Source of the DNA: Cytophagales bacterium
Lineage (GTDB): Bacteria > Bacteroidota > Bacteroidia > Cytophagales > Cyclobacteriaceae
Assembly (NCBI GenBank): GCA_025359125.1
Contig: JANYHI010000007.1
Coordinates: forward strand, 62,001 to 126,000
Length of the DNA: 64,000 nucleotides
Reading direction: 5' to 3'
In this document: positions 8,801-16,533 of the stretch, piece by piece
How positions within the stretch are numbered: position 1 is the first letter of the stretch
How the letters are laid out: each line of letters begins with the position of its first letter
Position numbers and translations under genes: made by a program
Notes under the pieces: generated by a model
The model's database searches: none
Told to the model about the DNA's origin: nothing
The model's input: the letters and a program-made list of their open reading frames with translations, nothing else

Positions 8801-11590
8801 ATGGTAATTGGAGCTACCCGACCCTATTATTCATCTGATTTTGGACAAACCATCACGTTGGCAACCCTCCAGCCGGCCTCAAAATATTTGCAAGTAGGCG
8901 ATTCTCTAATTGGTTATGGAGGCAACCGCAGAATGTTAAAATCCAAAGACTTTGGCAAAACTTGGGCTGAATTTGGGGCAGATCAACTGTACTACACCTT
9001 TTTAACAAAAGATGCGAGTGGCACAGGCTTTTATGGCTCAGATGGTGCAAGTCTTAAATATTCAACTAACCTAACAACTTGGACAGATATTGTTCTCTCT
9101 GGCTTACCTTCAGGCTACACCATTAATAGCTTGGTGATTGATCAAGGGGGTATTATCTATGCGGTAATAAACGGTTTTGATCCAATTACATTTCAAGATT
9201 TAGGCACTGATGTTTATAAAATTGTTTTTGGATCGGCTACAAAAATCTCAACTTCCATTGGAACTACCAATCCTTCAAATATACTTTACTTCAATAATAA
9301 AATTTATTTATATGATGCCAACGGGATTGTTTATAAATCTACAGATGGCGAAGTGTGGACACAAGTGTCTGCACCAGCTGGTAACTCTTTACTTGTAGCA
9401 AATGGCTATTTATTTGTTCCTGCTTATAACTCGGTGCTTTGGGTATCAAGAAATGATGGAGCTACTTGGCAGAGTGTGGGAGATACGCCTCCCGCCACCG
9501 GTGCTATCCCGGTTTTTAGAAATGTAGTCATCAATGAATATGACGGTTATGCATACGCAACTCTCTCCAACAGCGTGGCTAAGAAGAGTGCCAATGTGGT
9601 AATACCAGACGATAAGACAAAACCTGTTGCCGTTACTTATTTACCTGCAAACAATGCCACGGGTATTAGCATAAAACCGGCCATTACCATTACGTTTAAT
9701 GAAATCACAAGAGCTGTTTCAGGGAAAAAAATTAGAATTTTTGATTTGGCCGTTCCTGCATTGCCCGTTGAGACAATTGATATGTCAGCTGCGATTCAGA
9801 ATTACAAATCATGGACGGTAACACCAACCGTTTCGCTAGCTTATAATAAAACCTACTTTGTGGTGATTGATGCCGGAGCTGTTACTGATATTTTTGGCAA
9901 CGCCTATTTGGGAATTAGCTCCAATGCTACTTGGAGATTTACTACCTCATCACCACCCGATACGCAAGCCCCAAGCATAACCTTCGCCCCTGATTCATTC
10001 ACTAAAGGCGCTGTGAGTAAAGTTCTTTCTGCTACGATCACCGACAATATAGGTGTTGTACAAGCGAAGATCTTTTACCGATCTATTACAAAAACTAGTG
10101 CAGAAACCTCAGTTAACTTAACACTAAATGCGGGTAAATATGAGGCTACTATTCCGGCCGTTGATTTTGGCCCGATGGGGCTAGAGTATTATTTTACAGC
10201 TTCAGATGCCGCCAATAATAATGCACGAAGTCCACAATCAGGATATCATTATTCCTATATATCATTTTCAGGGGCTACAAATCCGCAAATCCCTGGCGGG
10301 TTGATTGGGGTTGGAGGAGCGGTAGGCAACTGGAAGATGATCACTGTTCCTTACAACTTGATTGACAATAAAATCTCTACGGTTTTTAGTGAGCTGGGCA
10401 CAAACGATCTGTCTAAGTGGCGAATGATTAGCTATAAAAATCAAACGGCATGGGATGAATTCCCTAATAGTTTTACCACGTTTACACAGGGGAAAGGGTA
10501 TTTTATAAATGTTAAGGATGTTCCTGCTACTGGCTTGATTGTAGAGGGCGCAACAACACCGTCCAATAATAAGGCCACACCGTTTGTCTTCAATCTTAAC
10601 TCAGGTTGGAATCAGATTGGAAACCCATACGGCTTCCCTATAAAGTGGAGCGAAGTTCTTGCTTCTAATTCAAACCCGGCCGGAATTGGAACTAAGTTGA
10701 AAAAATTCAATGGAGCTTATATTGACGACCCAGATGATAAGCTTGACGTTTTTGAAGGAGCGTTTATTTTAAACAGTAGCACAAGCGCTGTTCAGTTAAC
10801 TGTACCAATCGCAGGAAGTCTAGCGGGCGGAAGAATACAAAACGATCAAATTCGATATGACATTAGTGGCGACAACTGGATTGCCCCCATGAAGTTGAGA
10901 CAGGGTGAAATCGAAAATATATTTGGTGGAATAGGAATGAATACAACTGCATCGGTAGGAGTAGATGACCATGATGATTTTAACCCTCCTCGGTTTTTAG
11001 ATTATGTTGAGATGAGTTTTGCCCATCCAGAGCATTTTCTTGGGAAATCAACTCGAGATGTTGTACCGACAGGTTTGGAATATCAATGGACATTTACAAT
11101 AGAAAGCAATCACGGCAATCTAGCTGAACTAATTTGGAATAACTCGTTGTTCGGCTCTAACAGTAAGGAACTGTTTCTGTATGATCTGCAAAAAGGCATA
11201 TTAGTGAATATGCGCGCTCAAAATAGTTATCCGATTGATCCTAAAAAGGGTGCTACTTTTAAAATTTATTTTGGAGAGAGCTTAAAATCAAAAATAAAAC
11301 CTCAGGAAAATTCTCTGGGTGATACATTCCCTAACCCAAGCAATGGAAATGTTACCATTCCATTCAACCTCTCTGACTCAGCTGGCGAGTACCGAGTGAT
11401 TTTGGAGGTATATGATTTGTTGGGTAGAAAAATTAGTACGATTGTAGACGATATTTTAAAACCCGGATTCTATTCTTCGCCATGCGAGTTTGGTGAAAAT
11501 TTGGCGAGTGGGGTCTACATCATTAAAATGAAGTTAAGTAGTCAAACCCAATCGCAAGTGTTTAATGGCAAAATTATATTGAATCGATAA
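5849..11590 (+). CDS. Giant BNR/sortilin-like propeller protein with T9SS C-terminal sorting domain
   Basis: From the ATG at 5849 the product is 1,913 residues: signal peptide (KKLYLFIFLLTFSQLAHAQ), then two blocks of Asp-box (BNR) repeats of the form S-x-D-x-G-x-T-W, each opening with a W-x-x-x-x-GPYGG motif (5915 and about 7740), a Big_5/SbsA-like Ig domain (about 9610-9950), a second Ig-like domain (about 9955-10270), a region containing GWNQIGNPYGFPIKW, and a typical T9SS type A sorting domain (FPNPSNGNVTIPF to the end, LASGVYIIKM). The family is exported across the outer membrane by T9SS and held at or released from the surface. Open frame extends upstream to 5735, but that part overlaps the preceding gene and precedes the signal peptide; an ATG at 5831 is also possible. 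Ligand and substrate are unknown. Confidence 0.85.
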   Translation: MQKKLYLFIFLLTFSQLAHAQWTATGGPYGGNISRFKKAPNGNLYAVVNQKLWRSINNGDLWAEVIPTSPSSLYLNDIMIDTDGKLYAAYYSQLFVSSDNGVNWTTIATNTFQNVQAIDRIGPDNVFVVWGSSGVYVSINKGVAWTQLTTLAWSGTPGLWSNTAGDIFYGIQGGGLLKHPYQALTANWKAASMTQIFTVAPSNVNSMAIDPTTAKIYLSDFNKIWTSINGGTSFTDITTTSAIAYTYFQGPMAISPDGSISIFNNGYNKIHKSTNQGTSWTTTDSPTLANGGQVNSSIFNSASTYFLGTTLGVLKTGDTGATWAQKNLGLTGATTDQIVVANTTGKIFAARYGSGYTSSIDGGTTWTNTSLPNSSYSSKMLKLSNGNILLYGAAYTFRSTDNGATFVSDNIYRGIDTQIVEAANGDLYFFYSTYVNPNQVAKIAKSTDSGATWIDLAITGIPTNFYFNWGAIDATTNILFTGYDITSSSYKTFKVVGTTATALTLPYTGFLNNLFFQNNKFYAAQFSAYYYSTDLGTTWTTVGFSGNKVFPIKNATYSGIAVSRPGSLYISQDEGGTWANTTLPNPSAYITNVAADASGNYYASTAGATVLKYTSPLLVDPATLPPYINFNWQPLKGPYGGRNITKIQSTTDGNTLFSIVSNKLWKYTTASNSWNLIDPVVPNGIIYDVEVDGLGTVFVLPNSNPQKVYKSTDLGATWTALNSTSLPGTGSSIRRIEVLSDASILAFGTNGSFGSIYKSSDGGATFSSRFTSTINQIYGNSTTAQRNPAVSPLGGGGTVAIFGNISEGMVVSTDFGSTWTAKSTASVVDPAKGFVGSYMYDKDGNLIMHTIFDTSIPLWVTEIVKSTNNGTSWTVIPSPTIATPNGLANYSKRIVVLGTGEYLMCIQSRFDCYRSTNGGATWTNIGNVGDVFLWALTQGTTSYILGSGDAGILKTTDGGLTFSGFSNGIPHPNANEITLSNNKDMVIGATRPYYSSDFGQTITLATLQPASKYLQVGDSLIGYGGNRRMLKSKDFGKTWAEFGADQLYYTFLTKDASGTGFYGSDGASLKYSTNLTTWTDIVLSGLPSGYTINSLVIDQGGIIYAVINGFDPITFQDLGTDVYKIVFGSATKISTSIGTTNPSNILYFNNKIYLYDANGIVYKSTDGEVWTQVSAPAGNSLLVANGYLFVPAYNSVLWVSRNDGATWQSVGDTPPATGAIPVFRNVVINEYDGYAYATLSNSVAKKSANVVIPDDKTKPVAVTYLPANNATGISIKPAITITFNEITRAVSGKKIRIFDLAVPALPVETIDMSAAIQNYKSWTVTPTVSLAYNKTYFVVIDAGAVTDIFGNAYLGISSNATWRFTTSSPPDTQAPSITFAPDSFTKGAVSKVLSATITDNIGVVQAKIFYRSITKTSAETSVNLTLNAGKYEATIPAVDFGPMGLEYYFTASDAANNNARSPQSGYHYSYISFSGATNPQIPGGLIGVGGAVGNWKMITVPYNLIDNKISTVFSELGTNDLSKWRMISYKNQTAWDEFPNSFTTFTQGKGYFINVKDVPATGLIVEGATTPSNNKATPFVFNLNSGWNQIGNPYGFPIKWSEVLASNSNPAGIGTKLKKFNGAYIDDPDDKLDVFEGAFILNSSTSAVQLTVPIAGSLAGGRIQNDQIRYDISGDNWIAPMKLRQGEIENIFGGIGMNTTASVGVDDHDDFNPPRFLDYVEMSFAHPEHFLGKSTRDVVPTGLEYQWTFTIESNHGNLAELIWNNSLFGSNSKELFLYDLQKGILVNMRAQNSYPIDPKKGATFKIYFGESLKSKIKPQENSLGDTFPNPSNGNVTIPFNLSDSAGEYRVILEVYDLLGRKISTIVDDILKPGFYSSPCEFGENLASGVYIIKMKLSSQTQSQVFNGKIILNR

Positions 11591-11608
11591 AAAAATAACA
11601 TTAGCTAT

Positions 11609-12799
11609 ATGAAGACATTTATGATTCTTTTTGTTGGACTTTTTGGATGCCTGAACTCTGGCGCTCAAAATGTAACCACGCGCACCAATACCTTCGAGGT
11701 TGACTTTACAGATCCCAAAAAAGTAGCCAAAACAATTATTCCGGTTATCAACTGGGTAACTCCTGTGGCAGAAACAAATTTTGTAGGCGATGCAAAGTAT
11801 AAAATCAAATTTGAGATCGAGTCTAAGTCGCCAATTAAAAATATCACTATCATTATTAAGGATAGCCCAGAATCTAGTTCACGCGGCATGCAATCTATAC
11901 AGCCAACAACTGAAGCAGAAAAGTTTAAAAACGTGGTGGAAAGGAACCTTACGTTGATGGATGGTCAAAATGTAATTGAGATCATTGCCGAAAACTCAGA
12001 TGGCACTAAAACTGTGAGTCAGCGAACCATTACAGTTGGGAGTAGTTCGCTCGCAGACGCGAGTAAGTTGGACAGAACCGATTACGCCATTTTGTTTACT
12101 ACCAACGATTATGACAATTGGCCTGATCTGGTGAACCCTGTCAATGATGGACGCATGATTGCAGATGAGCTCAAGAAGAATTTCAAGTTCAAAGTGGAGG
12201 TCATGGAAGGAGGTTCTCAATCGGACATTCTTAAAAAATTAAGAGAGTATGCGGAGAAGAAATACAAGCCACTCGATCAGGTTTTTATTTTCTTCGCAGG
12301 ACATGGTCAGTTTGACCAAACTTTCGGTGAGGGTTTTGTGGTAACCAAAGAGTCATTGGCAAATGATGAAGCCAAGACCACTTATCTCTCCCATAATCGG
12401 TTACGATCAATTATCAACAACATACAGTGCGATCATATTCTGTTAGCGATGGATGTTTGCTTTGGAGGCACCTTTGATCAAGCGATTGCCCACCGTGGCT
12501 TAGAAGAAGAGACCTATAAAGAAGCTTCTCAAGCTGAGATGGTGACACGAAAACTCACCTACAAAACAAGGCGTTACTTAACATCTGGAGGAAAAGAATA
12601 CGTGCCAGATGGACGAGCGGGAATGAACTCGCCTTTTGCGAGGAAAATGTTGGAGGCTTTGAGAAGCAGAGGAGGTAAAGATTTGATTCTCACATTAGGA
12701 GAAATAAATACATATGTAGAAGCTTTAAAGCCCCAACCGCGCGCAGGAGAATTTGGCGATAATGCGCCTGGTAGCGATTTTATTTTTGTGGTACGATAA
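11609..12799 (+). CDS. Secreted caspase-family (C14) cysteine protease
   Basis: The 396-residue protein has a signal peptide (MKTFMILFVGLFGCLNSGAQ), an Ig-like stretch (about 35-145) and a caspase-like p20 domain (about 157-390). The catalytic dyad is visible: His232 in FFAGHGQ and Cys284 in MDVCFGGTFD. The fold starts with DYAILFTTNDYDNW, where classical metacaspases have a similar first strand. It sits 18 bases after the giant BNR/T9SS gene and ends just before a strong terminator, so it is the last gene of a three-gene operon. It probably acts in the periplasm or at the surface. There is no T9SS sorting domain. The target is unknown; processing of the neighbouring giant protein is an inference from position only. 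Confidence 0.88.
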   Translation: MKTFMILFVGLFGCLNSGAQNVTTRTNTFEVDFTDPKKVAKTIIPVINWVTPVAETNFVGDAKYKIKFEIESKSPIKNITIIIKDSPESSSRGMQSIQPTTEAEKFKNVVERNLTLMDGQNVIEIIAENSDGTKTVSQRTITVGSSSLADASKLDRTDYAILFTTNDYDNWPDLVNPVNDGRMIADELKKNFKFKVEVMEGGSQSDILKKLREYAEKKYKPLDQVFIFFAGHGQFDQTFGEGFVVTKESLANDEAKTTYLSHNRLRSIINNIQCDHILLAMDVCFGGTFDQAIAHRGLEEETYKEASQAEMVTRKLTYKTRRYLTSGGKEYVPDGRAGMNSPFARKMLEALRSRGGKDLILTLGEINTYVEALKPQPRAGEFGDNAPGSDFIFVVR

Positions 12800-12822
12800 A
12801 AAGCGTAAAAATTTAATTAATG

Positions 12823-12849
12823 AAAAGGGTGGATATCCACCTTTTTTTT
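12823..12849 (+). terminator. Rho-independent terminator of the caspase/BNR operon
   Basis: The perfect palindrome GGTGGATATCCACC (12828-12841) is preceded by AAAAG and followed by eight T residues, so the stem can extend through A-T pairs. It lies 24 bases after the caspase stop codon. Confidence 0.85.
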
Positions 12850-12866
12850 ATGCTTTGGCAATAAAT

Positions 12867-12874
12867 TATTTTTG
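12867..12874 (+). promoter_or_regulatory. Candidate -7 box for the Y_Y_Y sensor gene
   Basis: TATTTTTG fits TAnnTTTG and ends 13 bases before the ATG at 12888, directly after the terminator of the preceding operon. That would leave a leader of under ten bases. No -33 element at the expected distance. Confidence 0.35.
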
Positions 12875-12887
12875 AAAGTATTACTTT

Positions 12888-15461
12888 ATGAAAGCATCAT
12901 ATCTTGCATTTTTTATTGCGGCTCTTTCGTTAGATGCCATCGCCCAAACTGGCAATTCGTTCTTAACTCACTATGCTCCTTCTGACGAGCGCATCGATTA
13001 TCGCAGCATGGGTATGTTGCAAGATAGTAGGGGACTAATTTATTTCACCAACAAAAAAGGAGTTCTTGAATTTGATGGAAGAAACTGGCGGCTCATTCCC
13101 ACTCCGGGTGCAGTGTACACTTTGTCTATTAAAGAAAATGTGGTTTATGTAGGGGGCGTATTTGGGTTTGGAAAGTTGTCAGAAAAAGGGAGCGAGCGCA
13201 TGTATGAACCCCTTATCAACAATAAAATAATCTTTTCAAGCGTGGTCGCTAACGGAAAGGTATATGGATGTAGCGAAACCTCAATCGTAAGTATATCGGC
13301 CGAAAAAGTAGAAAAGGAAATAAAAGTAGAAGCGGGCAATTCAATAAGAGGCCTATTCGAAATTTATGATCGCGCACTTGTAAAATCAAGTTTGCACAAC
13401 ATACTAGAGGTAAAAACCGATACTTTAGTTAAGGCAGATATTGCCCTGCCAGTAGGCTCTGAAGTTCTATTTTCCAATCAGAATTCAAAATCGCGCGAAG
13501 TAATTTTAGGTGATGAATCCGGAAAGGTTTATCTAATCAAAGAGAAATCTTCTCCTATTGAAATTATTCTACAGGATGCTGCTTATGTGCGGCAAAATTC
13601 TTTAAGTAACGGTGTTTGGGTAAATGAAAAAATGATTGCCCTTGGTACTTTACTAGGAGGGGTTTTACTAATTGATGTATCTACCGGGGCAACCGTAGAT
13701 CATTTGGATTTCACTACCGGCTTACCCGACAACGAAGTGTTTGCATTAATGACCGACCAAAGCGAAGGCGTTTGGGTTGCACATGAATATGGCTTCACCC
13801 GCATTGCTCCCTCACTTCCATTCCGTTCATTCAATCATTTCCCAGGGCTTACCGGAAACTTGCTCTGCATCCGATCGGTGCAAGGAGAAGTGTATGTGGG
13901 CACCACACTCGGTTTATTTAAACTTACTAAAGAAGACAATAAACCTGCTTCGCTTCAAACCATTCGAAGCAATCAGCAAGAGCGTAGAGATCTGTTTAGC
14001 TTCTCCAGCAAAAGAAAAAATGAAAAGCCCGCTATAAATGCAATGCCTACTTTCGAAACAAAAATTATAAAGCCCATAGGTTACTCTTATAAAAAAGTTA
14101 ATGGTATTGAGGGGAAGGTAGTACAAATGATAGAGCTAAACGGCAAATTAATTATTGCGGGGTTAGGTGGTGTTTTTGAAATCAACAGAGACAAAGCAAA
14201 ATCAATTATCGGCCAGCCTGTTAAAACTATTTTCTTTTCCCCCTCGCTACAGCAGCTAATGGTGGGCACTTACAATAATCAAATAAAAACTTTTCTGGAT
14301 AAGCCAACCGCGTGGAGTGAAACACATTTACTAGATACCCTTTCGGATCATATCAGTTATGCGTTTGAAGACAATCTTCAAAATATTTGGCTTTGCGGCC
14401 GCTCTGAAGTTTATAGAGTAGAAACGGTTGATGGCAAAATTTCAGATGCAGCTTCTTTCCCTGTCAACAATCCTTCGCTAGACGAAATGGTAGGTGTAGC
14501 TTATGGCAATGAAGTGTATCTGGCTGCTTCGGGAGAATTTAAAAAGTTTGATCACAAGAATTCTTTCGTGCGATATGATTCTCTTCCAGGCCCACATCGG
14601 TATTTTGCATCAGCAGGATATTTCTGGTTTAACGATGGCGCACAATGGCGAACTGTAGATAGTAGATTGGGAACACTTAAATTACAATGGCTCGGACTTT
14701 TTCCTAACCTTAGATTTTTAGCACCTGATGAAAATGCCCAAAGCCTATGGGTAATCACGGCAGATAATGAATTGTATAAGTTCACAAATAGTCAATTATT
14801 ATCAGATGATGTTCACTATCCACTTCTATTACGAGAAGTAAAAGGTCAGAAAATTAAAATTGGTGAGGATAAGGGCGTTACAATGGATCAATCTGAAAAT
14901 GAATTGTCGTTTGAATTTATTCAACCCGATTACATCAGCAGTTATGCGATGCAATACAGATATCAAGTGAAAGGATTGACCAATGGATGGACCGCCTGGT
15001 CAAACACTAATCACGTTGCCAACTTCCCCTATCTTCCACCGGGCAGTTATCAACTGGCTATGCAATCAAGGGATGTGCTGGGGAATGAATCGAAGATTGA
15101 ATTAATTCCCTTTGAAATTCTACCGCCCTACTGGAAGAGGTGGTGGTTTTATGCACTCGAGTTTTCATTCTTTAGTTTATTAATGATTTTGTCTGTGAAG
15201 GTTAGTGTCGCAAATTCAAAGTATCAATTTGTTAGTCAGATCTTATCTTTATTAACCGTAATCATTTTCATTCAATTTATTCAAACGGGCATCAATTCAC
15301 TATTGAGCTTTAAAAGTAGCCCGGTCATCGATTTTATCATTCAAGTATTTATTGCGTTGGTGGTGTTCCCGCTAGAAGCTTATTTCACTAAATTTATGAG
15401 AGGTGCTGCCGAAGGAAAATATCAAATCTGGCTTAAGAAAAATTCGCCTCTAAACAATTAG
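12888..15461 (+). CDS. Two-component-type propeller/Y_Y_Y protein lacking a kinase, with C-terminal membrane segments
   Basis: The 857-residue product has a signal peptide (to about DAIAQ), a seven-bladed ligand-sensing propeller like that of Bacteroidota hybrid two-component systems (about residues 25-640, with repeated GLP-D-N-x-V-type and WxAhxxGh blades), and a Y_Y_Y domain (about 680-750; YRYQVKGLTNGW, LPPGSYQLAMQSRD). After the LPPYWKRWWFY motif come three hydrophobic segments (about 755-840) and a basic tail, then it stops. No HisKA, HATPase, receiver or HTH region follows. Only 4 bases separate it from the hydrolase gene, so the two are likely co-transcribed. It may signal through a partner kinase. 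Confidence 0.8.
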   Translation: MKASYLAFFIAALSLDAIAQTGNSFLTHYAPSDERIDYRSMGMLQDSRGLIYFTNKKGVLEFDGRNWRLIPTPGAVYTLSIKENVVYVGGVFGFGKLSEKGSERMYEPLINNKIIFSSVVANGKVYGCSETSIVSISAEKVEKEIKVEAGNSIRGLFEIYDRALVKSSLHNILEVKTDTLVKADIALPVGSEVLFSNQNSKSREVILGDESGKVYLIKEKSSPIEIILQDAAYVRQNSLSNGVWVNEKMIALGTLLGGVLLIDVSTGATVDHLDFTTGLPDNEVFALMTDQSEGVWVAHEYGFTRIAPSLPFRSFNHFPGLTGNLLCIRSVQGEVYVGTTLGLFKLTKEDNKPASLQTIRSNQQERRDLFSFSSKRKNEKPAINAMPTFETKIIKPIGYSYKKVNGIEGKVVQMIELNGKLIIAGLGGVFEINRDKAKSIIGQPVKTIFFSPSLQQLMVGTYNNQIKTFLDKPTAWSETHLLDTLSDHISYAFEDNLQNIWLCGRSEVYRVETVDGKISDAASFPVNNPSLDEMVGVAYGNEVYLAASGEFKKFDHKNSFVRYDSLPGPHRYFASAGYFWFNDGAQWRTVDSRLGTLKLQWLGLFPNLRFLAPDENAQSLWVITADNELYKFTNSQLLSDDVHYPLLLREVKGQKIKIGEDKGVTMDQSENELSFEFIQPDYISSYAMQYRYQVKGLTNGWTAWSNTNHVANFPYLPPGSYQLAMQSRDVLGNESKIELIPFEILPPYWKRWWFYALEFSFFSLLMILSVKVSVANSKYQFVSQILSLLTVIIFIQFIQTGINSLLSFKSSPVIDFIIQVFIALVVFPLEAYFTKFMRGAAEGKYQIWLKKNSPLNN

Positions 15462-15465
15462 AATT

Positions 15466-16323
15466 ATGGATCAACGCATCATCAACCTCTTTGACGAGTA
15501 TACACATAAGCCGCTTTCGCGGGAAGTGTTTCTCAAAAAATTAATTAGCCTAACAGGTAGTTCAGTGGCAGCTATGGCCTTGCTTCCACTACTAGAAGTT
15601 AATTATGCCAACGCAGCAACCATACCCAATAGCGATGACCAGCTATTTACAGAGCGCATTACCTATGCAGGCGATGGCACAGAAATGAAAGCCTATGTAG
15701 CACGACCAACAGAAGAAAAAAAATATCCGGTGTTAATGGTCATTCACGAAAACAGAGGGTTGAATCCACATATCGAAGATGTTGCCAGAAGAATGGCCTT
15801 GGCGGGATTTTTGGCTATTGCACCTGATGCACTATCGCCTGAAGGAGGAACTCCTGCCGATGCAGATAAGGCACGTGAATTATTTGCAAAGCTCGATGCC
15901 GCAAAAAATTTGTCGAACTTCATCAAAGGCTTTGAGTATGCCAAAACACGAAAAGACACTACCTCAAAATTTGGCGCCATCGGATTTTGTTGGGGCGGTG
16001 CACTTACCAACCAATTGGCCGTAAATATGCCCGACTTAAAAGTGGCAGTACCTTTTTATGGAAGGCAACCCGAAGCGGGAGACGTGCCAAAGATTAAAGC
16101 ATTTGTACAACTTCATTATGGCGGATTAGACGAACGTGTAAATGCCGGCATCCCTGCCTATGAAGAAGCTTTAAAAAAAGCTGGCACTCGATATGAGCTT
16201 TTTATTTACGAAGGTGCACAGCATGCATTTCATAATGACACCGCGCCCACGCGCTACAACGAGGCGGCTGCCAAGCTAGCGTGGAGCCGAGCTATTCAAC
16301 TTTTTGAAAAAGAACTTAGATAG
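15466..16323 (+). CDS. Dienelactone hydrolase family protein
   Basis: The 285-residue product is an alpha/beta hydrolase of the dienelactone hydrolase family. The triad is visible as Cys175 in GFCWGG, Asp222 in GGLDERV and His253 in AQHAFHN. Residues 18-52 (SREVFLKKLISL... hydrophobic ...NYANA) look like a Tat leader, but the twin arginine is reduced to Arg-Glu, so export by Tat is doubtful. The substrate is unknown; the family hydrolyses lactone or ester bonds. It follows the propeller/Y_Y_Y gene after 4 bases and is followed 3 bases later by a small conserved gene. Confidence 0.88.
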   Translation: MDQRIINLFDEYTHKPLSREVFLKKLISLTGSSVAAMALLPLLEVNYANAATIPNSDDQLFTERITYAGDGTEMKAYVARPTEEKKYPVLMVIHENRGLNPHIEDVARRMALAGFLAIAPDALSPEGGTPADADKARELFAKLDAAKNLSNFIKGFEYAKTRKDTTSKFGAIGFCWGGALTNQLAVNMPDLKVAVPFYGRQPEAGDVPKIKAFVQLHYGGLDERVNAGIPAYEEALKKAGTRYELFIYEGAQHAFHNDTAPTRYNEAAAKLAWSRAIQLFEKELR

Positions 16324-16326
16324 TAT

Positions 16327-16473
16327 ATGCGTAAAAACCTATTTAAAATTCTGGCTCTTATTAACAAACTAATTTTGCCCCGCTACAGCAAGCGCGATAT
16401 CACCAAGTTGTCTAAATTCGATCAGGCTTTGGTAGCTTACCGGTATTGGATTACCATTAATTCTTTATCCTGA
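16327..16473 (+). CDS. Small conserved basic protein (48 aa)
   Basis: An ATG 3 bases after the hydrolase stop opens a 48-residue frame with the pattern MRKNLFKILALINKLILP-RYSKRDITKLSKFDQ-(A)-VAYRYWITINSL. It matches a short family I recall throughout Bacteroidota that starts M-K-x-x-F-K-x-L-A-x-x-N-K-x-L-L-P, ends Y-R-x-x-V-T-x-N-A-L-D, and is sometimes mislabelled an SsrA-binding protein. It is rich in Lys/Arg, with an amphipathic N-terminal helix and a C-terminal aromatic motif. A bidirectional terminator follows 11 bases later. Function unknown. Confidence 0.7.
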   Translation: MRKNLFKILALINKLILPRYSKRDITKLSKFDQALVAYRYWITINSLS

Positions 16474-16484
16474 ACAGTATAAAA

Positions 16485-16516
16485 AAAACGGGTGACTAGT
16501 TATAGTCACCCGTTTT
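16485..16516. terminator. Bidirectional terminator between convergent genes
   Basis: A 13-bp perfect stem (AAAACGGGTGACT / AGTCACCCGTTTT) with a six-base loop, flanked by A-run on the left and T-run on the right, lies between the plus-strand small-protein gene and the minus-strand M1 peptidase. It can serve both. Confidence 0.88.
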
Positions 16517-16533
16517 GCTTCGGGGTTAGTAGT

